Positions 49,101 through 61,100 of a stretch of 64,000 nucleotides of DNA are shown here, one piece after another. The notes under the pieces are model-generated. The model saw only the letters and a list, made by a program, of their open reading frames with translations, made no database searches and was not told the DNA's origin. Each line of letters opens with the position of its first letter. The first letter of the stretch is position 1. The DNA is taken from the NCBI GenBank assembly GCA_029706075.1, contig JAINUG010000055.1:5265839-5329838 (forward strand), read 5' to 3'. A program made the translations under genes and the position numbers. Source of the DNA: Aldrovandia affinis (taxonomy: Eukaryota > Chordata > Actinopteri > Notacanthiformes > Halosauridae).

Positions 49101-52100
49101 AAAGGTGGCTACTTTGATGAGTCAAACATTTAGATTACATTATGTTAAACAAAACGATTCCATGATTTCTTTTTTATCTCCAATTGTTTATTTGTTCTAT
49201 GCTTTAATTTAAGAGTACATTGAAACATTAAACTGCGTAAATTTAAATAAAAACTAGAAAAATGGATGTGTTCTAAAACCTTTGAACGGTAGTGTATGTC
49301 AGAAACATGTTCAAAGAATGAATATTCCATATTAATTTAATTCATTTTAATCAGATCAGTTATCAGACAACTAATGCTTTAATTCTCTGTAATTCCTTTT
49401 GAAAGCTGTTACATTTTAATTGATCCATTGATGAACCTACAGATGAAATTAGTGAAGTCCTAACTGCTGTAAGTGTTGACACCTGGTCATTGAAACTAAA
49501 CCAGTTGTTGAAAATAAAGAGTTTCAAAGACAAAGCTAACAGTAATAAGCCAAACCTGTCTCTGTTTATAAACAAAATTATGCAACTTAACATGTTTTCA
49601 ACAACCTAAATGAAGAGATTGGTTGGAACAAAATTCAGCATACATGGGGTTTGGTAACCCTATACACCATAAACTTCCTGTAGATGACTGGCAATTTTGA
49701 AAGACACATCTGTTCTTTTTGAAATATTCACGATTGTACGTTTTTAGCCAGTTTTGTTGAAAATACTCTGGGGTCAATTTTGTAAAGAATTTTATTAAAA
49801 TGTTTCCGGACAGGAGTTGAAATGTATCAAGTAGGCATTTGACCCAGGTCTGGCCTACACCTGTTCGTCAAGAGGTGAGGGACCCGTGGTGCAGGTGGCA
49901 GGGTTCTGGATGGAGTGTGAAGCCCAAGGTCGACTCCCCCATTGCTCTCGTTCTCAGCGCCGGTGTTGATTGACTGACACAGCTCCTGTCTGCTAGGCCT
50001 TGGCTTGCAACCCCAGGACAGACTGCAAGACGCCTTGAGCCAAGCAGCTGGCCAATGACGGGCGTGTTTTGCGCCCCCGAACCAGCAGACTGATAATCAG
50101 GGTCTTGGAATCTCCTTAGCTAAGCTCATTTCATCCAGCATTATGGCAGTGATTAGATGTTTAAACGGTGTATCTTAGGATAATCGTCATCACCTCTGAG
50201 AAAAACACGGTAAGAGCAATCTGGAACACAAAAACAAAAATAAAAAAGAGAGAGAGAAAAGAAACAAACAAACAAACAGAAAAATAGCAGCAGCAGCAGT
50301 GAACACAATAGCTATTTGTTTACCCAGGGCAGTCATTATCCGTCCCAAATCCATGACACCAGGGAACTGTGACACCCCCCCCACCATCAGTGCCTCATGC
50401 CTGTATTACTCATGATCTGAAATGATTTTGTTTTCTTTTTTTATGTTTGCAGCTCAGATGCCCCCCCATACCAAGCCATCAGAGTTAGAAATGGTACGTT
50501 CTGTCACAAAATCTCAATTGGGAATTACTGATACTAGCCAGATGCCAAAAGTCTGGCAATGTTAAGCAATGCAGTGTATCGCTGATAATATGAAATAGGC
50601 TAATAGGCAACATGCAACAATACAACCAAAGCATATTTAATTCCCAAATACATACTTGATTTTATTATGAATATGTTGATAAACGGTTAACTTTCAACAG
50701 TTTTTTCCCAGTTGTGGTTTTTTGTTTTGGTTAGATTTTTTGTTTGTTTCACTACTGTAAGTCACTTTGGATAAAAGCGTCTGCTAAATACGTTGCCTTT
50801 GTATGTCCAATATGGTGGGATGAACTTACGTTATGCATTGCAGTTCACGCACTTGTTTCCCCCCCCTCCCCCGACCGCTTTTTTCTAAACTCAGAAGCAG
50901 TGGCCAGTCAGAGCCCCAGTGCCTCACAAGGAGGGATTTATTTGCCTGTGGCAGAAAAGCCAATCAGAAGAATCCTACAGGTAGTATATCCTGGTTCCTG
51001 GGTAGGCCAAAATGACCTCATACTTAACAAACATGTTTTTTATTTTTTATTTGAATGCCAACCAGACAGACTTAATCCCAAACAGACTGGCATTCTTCCT
51101 CAGCAAGCCAAACGATAAGATTTGTTTTTATCATTAAGCGCAGATTTGGTTAAATAACCAAGAAAGCTCTACCTAGAAATCCTGTCTGTTTTTTTGTTCA
51201 ATTTTAATTTTGTGTTAATGTTTTGGGGTGGTATGAGCCATTGTATAATATCGTTCTCTATGTTTCTTCCTGTCCTTGTCTCCTTTGTGCCAACAGCCGT
51301 ACGGATGGCAGTTGCACTCCCCACCTCGGACGAAGCGGAAGTTGCTTCAGTCTTCCAGCTCTCTACCATATTCCCCTATGAATGTGGCTTACAATGGCAA
51401 AACATGCATCCTCTTCAGGGCCAAAAAGCTGGCAATCAGGTACAAGAACCACACCTTCGTGGATCTCACGGAGAAGGCATTTGGCCCGAACGCACCAGTG
51501 GACACCAAAGGCTCCGTTTGCAGCAAAGACAAAGCCACGTAAGTCTACAGGTATCTGGGTCAGGGAAAATGTACTTTGTTTTTTTGTTTATTTATTTAGT
51601 TTTTATCTTTGATTATTGTATGATAAGTAAGTGATAGCGATTTCCTTATTGTATGTGCCACTTTTCTCTTGCTCCGTAACTAAAGTGGAAATTAATGTTA
51701 TCAAAGGAAATGAAACAGAAACAGGAGATATTACACTACGGGGTATCGCAGTACTGTATATGGTTACAACAGTATGTTGAATCACATTACATGGTGTCCT
51801 ACTATGAGGTTTACGAAACATTATTTAAGTAGATCAGGTGGTGCCTTTCAGTGGAAGATTTTTTCTGAAGATTTTTTTATTTTGCTGCTGTTGTCATCGT
51901 AAGATCATTCCACTGACACTGTTAGGGGACCAGGGGGGGATAGGGATGATCGGGAGAGGGAGAAAAGGAGACAAAAAAAACGATGCGTGCGAAAAGGAGG
52001 GCTAGAGAAAAACAGGGGCGAAAACAAAAGTACTAATCCAACTAAACTGGGAGAGACAAACAACGAGAGATCAAAAAAACAAAGGAACAAAACAACAAAC

Positions 52101-55100
52101 AAGAAAACATGAGAAAAGTTCCCACAAATAGACAAGGCACTGGTCAACTCCGGACAGAGACGGGAGACAAGGAAGGCAGGGTGGATTCGCATGGACCTGA
52201 GCAGGAGCAGACGGAAGGTAACAGGATTGATTCTGTGGGTAATCCTGAACGGGCCACTAAATCCGGGTGCCAGCTTCCTCGATTCCACCCGGAGGGGCAG
52301 GTCCTTGGTCGAGAGCCTTAGTCGACCAGACCATTTAGCCATGTCGCAACAGAGGAGTGGGGCGACAACAGCAGTCAACCTGGGCACGTTGACGACGAGA
52401 GGCCAGAACCAGAGCAGCCCGAGCATGCTTCCAGGTCCTCCTGCAGCGCTGAACGAAAACATCGGCAGGTGGCACCCCAGCATCCGCTTCCTGGTCCGGG
52501 AACAGGGCGACATATTAGTGGAAGACGAGCAGAGGGTATTATGGGCATACTCCACCCATGCCAGTTGAGTGCTCCATGAAGAGGGGTTGGACAAGATGAG
52601 GCAGCGCAGCGTGGCCTCCTGGTCCTGGTTCATTATCTCAGTCTGGCCACTGGAGTGGGGGTGGTAGCCGGACGATAGACTGACCAATGTACCCAACAGG
52701 GAGAAGAAAGCCTTCCAGAACCATGAGGTGAACTGGAGGTCACGGTCAGATGTCTAGGGGAAGACCATGGGGCTGGAACACGTGCTGGATCATAAGTTGC
52801 GCCGTTTCCTGAGCAGAGGGGATCTTGGGTAATGGAATGAAGTGACCAGTCGTAGAGAAGCAGTCCATGACCACCAGGATGGCCAGGTTACCCTGAGAGA
52901 GTGGCAAACCCGTGATGAAATCGATGGACAGGTGGGACCAAGGACGTGTCGGAATGGGCAGCGGGTGCAGCAGGCCGTGAGGTCATGTCCGAGAGTCCTT
53001 ATTTTGGGTGCAGACTTGGATAAACGACCGGACGTCTTTTTCTGAGGTCGGCCACCAGAACCAGCGTGTGATGTACTACAACGTGCGAGTCCTCCCGGGA
53101 TGTCCTGTGAGTTGGGAAGAGTGACCCCATTGGGGTATTTTAGACCGCACCGCCATGGGTACAAACAGCCGATTAGGTGGACCCCCCCAGGGTCGGCCTC
53201 TTGTCTTTGCGCCTCTCGTTTCACTGTCTCAATCCTCCATCGGATGGAAGCAACGATGCGATTGCCTGGCACAATCATTGTGGGGTCTTCACGACCATTG
53301 GGAGGGTCAAACAGATGGGGCTTGACATTCTTAGACCCAGGCCGACAGGAGAGCACGAGCAAAAACAATGCCCATTGGGCTTGGCGGGAGTTGATGCTTG
53401 GTATCCTGTATGTAAGGCAGGTTCTTATAGTCTGTCCATACAATGAATGGCTGAGTGGCACCTTCTAACCAGTGTCTCCACTATTCGAGGGCGAACTTCA
53501 CAGCGAAGAGCTTCCAATGACATAGTTGCGCTCGGCGGGGGTGAGACAACGGGAGAAGAAGGCGCAGGGGTAGAGCTTGTCATCCAGAGCCAACCGCTGT
53601 AACAGCACGGACCCAACACCTATGTCTGAGGCATCAACCTCTCCTGTGAAGGGAAGGGAAGGATCCGGAAGGTTCAGGATCGGGGCCGAGGTGAAACACT
53701 GCTTCAGTGTGGCGAATTCTTCTTTAGCCAGGGGGGTCCAGTGAAATCTGGCTGGCGGACCCTTGGTCAAAGCAGTGAGGGGAGCCGCCACGGTGCAGAA
53801 ATTTCAGATGAACTGGTGGTAAAAGTTGGCGAACCCCAAGAACCATTGTACCTGTTTAACATTGGTTGGAATGGGCCAGTCGCTAACGGCTTGTGTCTTC
53901 CTCGGATCTATCTTGAGACTGCCCTCAGAAACTATGAAGCCCAGGAATGAGACCGAGGATGTGTGGAAGTCACTTTTCTCCACTTTGACATAAAGCTGGT
54001 TCTTCAGCAGTTTTTGTAGTACTTCACGAACATGTTTGATGTGTTCAGGTCTCAGAGAAGATTAAAATGTCATCCAAGTAGACAAAGACTGTTTTGTTGA
54101 CCTCGTCTCAAAGCACATTGTTAATGAAAGCTTGAAAAATGGCAGGAGAGTTAGACAGGCCATAGTGCCCCGGGGAGCCGTCTTCCACTCGTCGCCCTCC
54201 CTGATGCGCACAAGGTCGTAGGCGTCACGAAGGTCCAGTTCAGTGAAGGAGTTCGAAGGCTGAAGTCATGAGCGGGAGTGGGTAATGGTTCTTTACCGTG
54301 ATGCGGTTAAGACCGCGGTAGTTGATGCTTGGATGCAGACCCCAATCCTTGTTGCCCACAAAGAAGAAGCCTGCGCCAGCTGGAGAGGTGGATGGTTGGA
54401 TTTGTCCGGCAAGCAGAGCCTCCTTGACGTACTCCTCCATGGCCTTGGTTTCGGAGCTGGAGAGAGAGAACAGGTGACCCCAGGGTGGAACAGTGCCTGG
54501 CAGCAGATCAATAGCACAGTCATAAGGCTGATGGGGTGGTAAGGAGACCGCATGCTGTTTACTAAAGACCTCAAGAAGGTCCATGTATGCCTCAGGAACT
54601 GACACGGGAGAGGACGAGAGATCACAAGGAGGGAGAGGAGCAGGCATGGGGAGCAGACATGTGGCATGGCAGGTGGGCCCCCACTCCGTGAGTGTCCCTC
54701 AAACTAATCGAAGTGAGGGTTATGGAGAGACAGCCAGAGAAGACCGAGGATCAAGGGAAGTTCGGGAGAGCGAATAAGATGGAACTGTATGGTCTCATGA
54801 TGGGTGTCAGTGACTGTGAGACTTAGAGAGGCTGTGAGTTGTTTAACGTCACCATCACCAAGGGGCCTGGGGAAAGACTGGGGACAGGTATGTCATGTGG
54901 CTGAGCAAAACCGATATCCATGAAATTTCCCGCCACCTGGGTTCCTCCTGACAGAGAGTCGACATGGGTTGCCGATGGGGAGCCTGTGTAAGTACCAGAT
55001 CTGGGCCATGAACTCCCAGGCTGACGCTGTTCTCTGCCCCACTCATGGAGACGGTTGTCAACCCTGATGGATGCATCTATCAGGTTTTGTAAGTCCATGA

Positions 55101-58100
55101 TCACCTCCCTGGACACCAGTTAGTCTTTGATGGCGTCATTCAACCCCTGGTAGAACGTGGCAATGAGCGCCTCGACGTCCCATCTGCTCTTGGCGGCGAG
55201 GGTTCTGAAATCCACCGCATATTCTGTGGCATTGTGGTTGCCTTGACGCAGGCGGAGAAGATGAGGCACCAGCCTCCCTGCCGCTGACTGGGTGGTTGAA
55301 CACAGCCCTCATCTCCTCCATGACAAGCTCCACATCAAGCCACTGTGAGGGTCCTGAGTCCTGTCAGCACTTCTTGTAGCAGCTGGTCGTGATGTCCCAC
55401 TGTAGCGCCCTGAGTAAGAAGCGCAGAGCGCAGCTGTCCCAACTCTTCTGCATTCTGGCGAGCCATCTCCACTGGGTCCATGCTAAGGCTAAGTCTTGCT
55501 GTTAGGGGGACCAGGGGGGAATTGGACCCAGGCGCGGGGATGATGGGTAGAGGGAGAAAAGGAGACCAAAAAAACTATGCTTGCAAAAAGGAGGGCTAGA
55601 GAAAAACAGGGGCAAAAACAAAAGTACTAATCCAACTAAACTGGGAGTGACAAACAACAAGAGATAAAAAAAACAAAGGAACAAAACAACAAACAAGAAA
55701 ACATGAGAAAATCGAAATGTGTAGAGACACAAAACACTACACTACACTACTAGATGCTAAAGCTAGAGAAAACAACAAACAAGAAAACACAACCCGAATA
55801 ATTGGCCGGAATCCTCACAGACACTTTGAATTTTTTTATTTATTTTGCTGCTGTCATCGCAAGATTATTCCACTAAAATTATCGTTTATCTTGTGAATTT
55901 CTATGACGAACTTAATGTAGCTGCAAGTAACCTTCGCTAGCTTATTCTCAGCTGCATTCACAATGAACCTTTTAAGTCTATTCATTGGGAACACCCTATA
56001 AATCGTTTAACCCTCATTCGAGTTATTTCTGCAAATAAGAGTTGCTCAAAAGGCTTGAAAAGAACATGCTCAACTCAAATTCAAATAGTGTAATATACGG
56101 AGGTTTTCGTTCGCATTGTTTCATGTAAATATTAAACTCAAAGAACTGAAACTTTGTATGCCACCACCGTTGAGATCTGGGGGAAAATAGGGTTACTATC
56201 CATAGATATGTATGCGCTATCGTTAGCCATTTGCCTCGCCAGATAGCGGCAAATGCGCATGCGCAAGATCTGGGGGAAATAGGGTTACTATCTAGACATG
56301 ACCGTACACCACGTGTGATGTCCAGTCTGCGACTGACAGGAAGCACAGGAAGAAAGCGAAGAAGAAAGGTTGACAGAGCTGGTCCACAATTACACGCATC
56401 TCTACGATGTGTCATTGTCGCTGCATAGACACAAATATGCATGCCAGAATAGCTGGCGAGAAATTTTCAACATTTTACTCCTGGACATGGGAACGTGCAA
56501 AAATAAATGGAAGCAGATCCGAGATCGTTATGTCCGAGCACTGCGGAAAATGCTGGAGAAACGTTACTTGTAGCGGTGAATGCCACGGAATCAAGAGTCA
56601 AGAGACTTTGTTTTTCCATTTCAGTACTACTTCTTTATTACAATAAAGCATGTAGCACATGGGAAATACAACCAATACCTCAGAATCACACGGGGGCCAT
56701 TCACAACGCATACACCCACAATGACGGTCGGTCGTCACGTATACACATCCAAACCTCATTCGCAACAGGGGAAAAGGGACTTTCATTCCAATCATATGTG
56801 GTTCCTCACATTAGAACATTTACATATTTATCAACATAACTAGCTAGCAATCTTACGTCTAGCTGATCGCAAGGGCCTCTGGGACACGTTACAGTTTCCT
56901 AGGTTACTGTTAGCCACCTTGCATGCTACACACAAAGTACAATGGAGGGCAGCTAGCATTTCTGTGGCTAGGCTAGCTGCCCCCCGTTACACTACCCTCC
57001 ATTTAAAAAAAATAGCAGCGTCCTCGCTGCATCTAACCCGGTCCACTGGGACAAAGTCACCGAACCATGCTGGTGGTCCCCCCGACGTCAGGGTGGTGAT
57101 GTCTGGCCGGCTGCAAGCATCGGCGATGTCGGTGGTCAGAACCCGGTGGCAAGGCGGTGTCGAGTGTCTTTCTCTTGGGGTCGAGGGGCATTCTTCATTG
57201 CCCAGGTATGGGGCGAGTCGATTGCGGTGCAGGACCACTATCCGGCGCCTTAGATGAAGTCGCAGCTTGTAGACTACATCAGAAAGGATGAGGCAGGGGC
57301 CTTCCTAGTCGCTGTCCAGCTTCGGTGACTGGCCCTTTCTCCTTCGAGGGTTGAATACCCACACCCATTCGCCTGCTTGAAACTCCCGACCCGTGCAGCA
57401 TATGTTGTAGTTCCTTTTCTGTCACCGCTTCACTCCCTGCTGATGATCACGAGCCAGTTGGTGCACACGGTCAAGTCGATCTTGCAGCTGATGGGCGTAC
57501 TTGAGCCTAGGTTGGCGGGGCAGTTCCGGGTCTGGCGGGCATCCAAAGATCAGGCTGACAGGCGTGTGCAGCTCCCGTTCCATCATGAGGGACGCCGGTG
57601 TGCACTCTGTGGACTCCTGCACTGCCGACTGGTATGACAGCAGGACCAGGGAGAGATGAGCGCCCCAGTCCTTCTGATGCCTTGAGGTGAGGAGGGCTAG
57701 CTGCGTGGTGAGGGTTCGATTAAAATATTCCACTAAGCCGTTGCTTTGCGGGTGGAGTGGAGTGGTGTTCCGTATGGCGAGCCTGCGACACACCTCACTG
57801 AACACTTGGCTTTCAAAGTTTTTGCCTTAGTCACTCTGTAGCTCAGCTGGCATGCCGAACTGACAGAACATCCCCTTTTCGGTGAGCTGGTGCAGGGGCT
57901 GGGCGATGTTGGCAAACCCTGCGATGAACCTGCGGTAGTATGAGGCTAGGCCCAGGAAGCTGCGCACCTCGTCTAGGTACACCACACACGCTTGACACGG
58001 GGACTGGCTGTAGTACTTTCTCCATCAGCCGTTCGAACGTGGCCGGACTGTTGCACAGACCGAACGGAATAATATTGAATTCCCATAATCCCCTGCCAAT

Positions 58101-61100
58101 GGTGAAGGCTGCCTTTGGTCGAGCTGATGGGGAGAGGGGGACCTGCCAATAGCCGCTGCGGAAATCCAGCGTGCTGAACCACGTGGAGCCACGTGGAGCC
58201 GGCATAGCACGAACATGCTACGACCGCTGCTTCCCAGGCGGCCCACTCTCGATGCTGTGGGGCGTGGTGGTGCACAGGCTGGGGTCACCCCGGTTAGGCC
58301 AGCCTGTTCTTATTTCCCGCCTTCTGTCGGTTTGCCTCACGCTGCATTCTTCTCCTGCAGTCCCTGGCAAAGTGGTCTTGTTTGCCGCAGTATGAGCAGA
58401 AGGTGTTGGAGCGGTGTGCTGCTGCTCTGGCTGGCGTAGTGTCATCGTCATTCTCCTGTTCACCGCTGGCTGCACAGACGAGACGATGGGCGAGCGTTTC
58501 CTCGTCAAGGATTGCCTGGAGTTATTCCACTTTCGCCAGGGCCTTGTTCAGGGTAGCGGGGCTGGTGATGTGGACCTGCACTCGGAGGTGTGCTGGCCGT
58601 AACCCCTGCAGGAAGGTGCCGAGGGCCAGGCCGTCGCGGACTTCTCCCGGGTGCTGTGGGTGTGCCAAGCGCTGGACATTGGCAGCGGATAGTCTGATGC
58701 TTTCGCCTGTTCGTCTCTCCCTCCTGTGCAGCTCCTGTTTGAGAGCGAGGAGTGACGTCACTTCGCCAAAGCGCCTTTTTAGCGCTGTGCAGAGGAGCTG
58801 ATAGGTGGGCATGGTGTCGGGACCCAGGTCCAAGATTGCCTTGAGAGCTTCTCCCTCCAGGAGCCGCCGCCTTCCGCTTTTCGCCCTACGCCTTTCTCCG
58901 CTTCACTCCACTCTGCTGCTTCCGCTATGAAGTGGAACTGGGTTGTACATGCTTACCAGTCGCCTTTCCCATCGTAGCGGTTTACTTTGAGCCTCGGTGG
59001 AACGCGCTCCCTCTGCCTGAGGTGGCTTTGGGAAGTTGCTCAGGGGAAGACATTTTTCAGCCGCCCAAACTAGATCCGCCCGCTGCGAGTGCTACCGAGT
59101 CAATAGCTCCCAACGAGAAAGTGCCGACTGTCGGGCAAGCAGTAGCCAGGGCTTTCATTCCAATCATATGTGGTTCCTCACATTAAAACATTGACATATT
59201 TAGACGCTAGACGCTAACAATCTTACGTCTAGCTGGCCGCAAGGGCCTCTGGGACACGTTACAATTTCCTAGGTTACTGTTAGCCACCTAGCATGCTACA
59301 CACAAAGTACAATGGAGGGCAGCTAGCATTTCTGTGGCTAGGCTAGCTGCCCCCGTTACACTATTTAACATACAATTGCTGTCATTTACTTGTCAACTAA
59401 TGCTAGATTTATGAGGCTGACACTTATAAAGAAATGCAGCATTTGTCTTAAAAATTGGGGAACAAAATAATGTATTTAAGGCATTACTAAATATAGCTTT
59501 TCCTCTACAGTCCGCATTCCAAATACAACGTTTATTAAAGTTAACGTTAGCAGTTTGGGAGTGCGTTATAGTGGCATTAACTGACTGGCAACCCTTTTCG
59601 GTTGTGAATTTAATGTAAAGAATATGAAAATATTCGATTTTCCGGCTCCACTGTGATCATAGAAGTGGCGATAATGTATCGATAAAAATGTAATGGTATG
59701 TACACTTGCTAATGTTAATCAAACTTAAGTTTAGCATTATCTACCCAGTTAAAACACTGTCGTTTATAGCAAGCTAACTAGTTAGCACGTGTGGTCATTC
59801 TGATAAAGTTAGCAAGTAAAGTACGCAGTTCAGTATGTGAACAATGTCGCTCGTGTTGGGTACGCATACGCGTACGCAACCAAAGTGAAGTATATTCAGG
59901 CCTTAAATCACCTCAGATTTATATTTATGACGTCAGTACAGAGGTTAACGGTTCCATGCGTTATGTTCTTTACCCGTTGTGCTCTTCAAATATTTTGCTC
60001 TGTCAACAGGCTCTCTTTGCGGTTCGGGGACGTGGAAGATCTTAGAGCCCTCGCCATTAGGTGAGCTACGCTGTCTCGCTGGTCGTTCAAGTTCATTGTA
60101 ACTGCAGTGTATGGTTATTTTACATATTTGTATTTATTATATTACATATTATTATTACATTGTATATAAATGTAAGCATTTGTTACGTTTTTAATTTATG
60201 GTCACAACATTATGACTTGCGTTTACAGAAATGAATGAAATTTTTTGTACCAAAAATAAATAATAAATACGCTTGCTGAAATGTGTTACTCGGAGGAATT
60301 CGTTTAACGGCAATGTGCATGTTGGCTTGATGGAGAAGAGGCGGGAGTCTGAAATTGATGTCTATCAACCATGGGGGTTAGAAATGAAAGTCAGTGAGGC
60401 GTACGTACCGCTGACCAGACTCCCTGCCCTTATGGAAAGAATGGGAAAATGAAGTCTGGCTCCACCGTTCCACTGTTTTGCTCTTTTAGTTTACCCCTCA
60501 ACTGACTCCACCGGCTCTCCTCCACAGGCTACAAATGTCAAACATATTTTATGAGTCAGCGGGCCAGAACTGGTTCACCCTGGACAGCGTTCACATCCAC
60601 TACAACTGGACACAGGAGGCTACTTTCAATGCCACCGAGGTCTACGCCCCCTCCACCTACTCCTACCACTGCCAGCACGTCAGCAGCCTTCAGAAATATG
60701 ACACACTGCTGATACCAAGCTCTCATAGTGACAGCTCTGCAAACTGGCACATCACATTCACAGACTTCCAGGTAGGTGCGCTACTGTTAACCTGCTGCAC
60801 CATCCTTTTCGGCTACCTTGTCTAAACAACGTTTCGAGAAAAAAATCTTTCTTATGTTTCAGATATTGTACAGCAGATGCAGACATGGTTTTGCTTAAAG
60901 AGTACAGTAATTGGGACAAGTCTAGATTTATAGATGATAATTTGATGGTGAAATTGGCTGCGGTTACTGTAGCCTACACTCCTACACACAATTTCCCCCC
61001 TCACTGTGGTGTCACACGTGACATTGGTGTGACAAAGATGGAAAAATATGCAGAAATCTCTCGAGTACCAGTTTAATCTGTAGCCTTATATGATGTTTGG

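Larger units (their letters stand above)
51920..55711 (-). mobile_element. Ty3/Gypsy LTR retrotransposon, defective
   Basis: Direct repeats at 51920-52118 and 55499-55711 are LTRs; both start tgttagggg and share the blocks gaaaaggagac and aaagtactaatccaactaaa. On the minus strand a gag start lies at 55484 ([17 protein letters not shown]), with the gag body to about 54850. A reverse transcriptase region follows (54650-53940: [32 protein letters not shown]). Then come an RNase H region (53790-53500: [19 protein letters not shown]) and an integrase (53460-51960 region: [21 protein letters not shown] end). Stops and frameshifts throughout. It sits in intron 4, antisense to the gene. Confidence 0.85.
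56569..59360 (-). mobile_element. Ty3/Gypsy LTR retrotransposon 2, internally deleted
   Basis: Left LTR 56569-56991 (TGTAGCGG...GTTACA). The right LTR is truncated, 59150-59360. A purine-rich tract on the minus strand (AAATGGAGGGTAG) abuts the left LTR as a PPT should. The minus strand codes a gag part (58830-58520: [19 protein letters not shown]) and a CCHC zinc knuckle (58400-58360: C-X2-C-X4-H-X4-C). Then come a reverse transcriptase piece (58205-58040: [14 protein letters not shown]) and an integrase piece (57805-57422: [19 protein letters not shown]). RNase H and much of RT are missing. It lies in intron 4, antisense. Confidence 0.85.

Noticed and set aside
51194-51634. 146-aa open frame overlapping ATP6AP1-like exon 4
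   Set aside because: Wrong frame; the conserved ATP6AP1 residues are in the frame that fits the splice phases.
58382-58801. Plus-strand 139-aa open frame
   Set aside because: Antisense of the Gypsy element 2 gag region.
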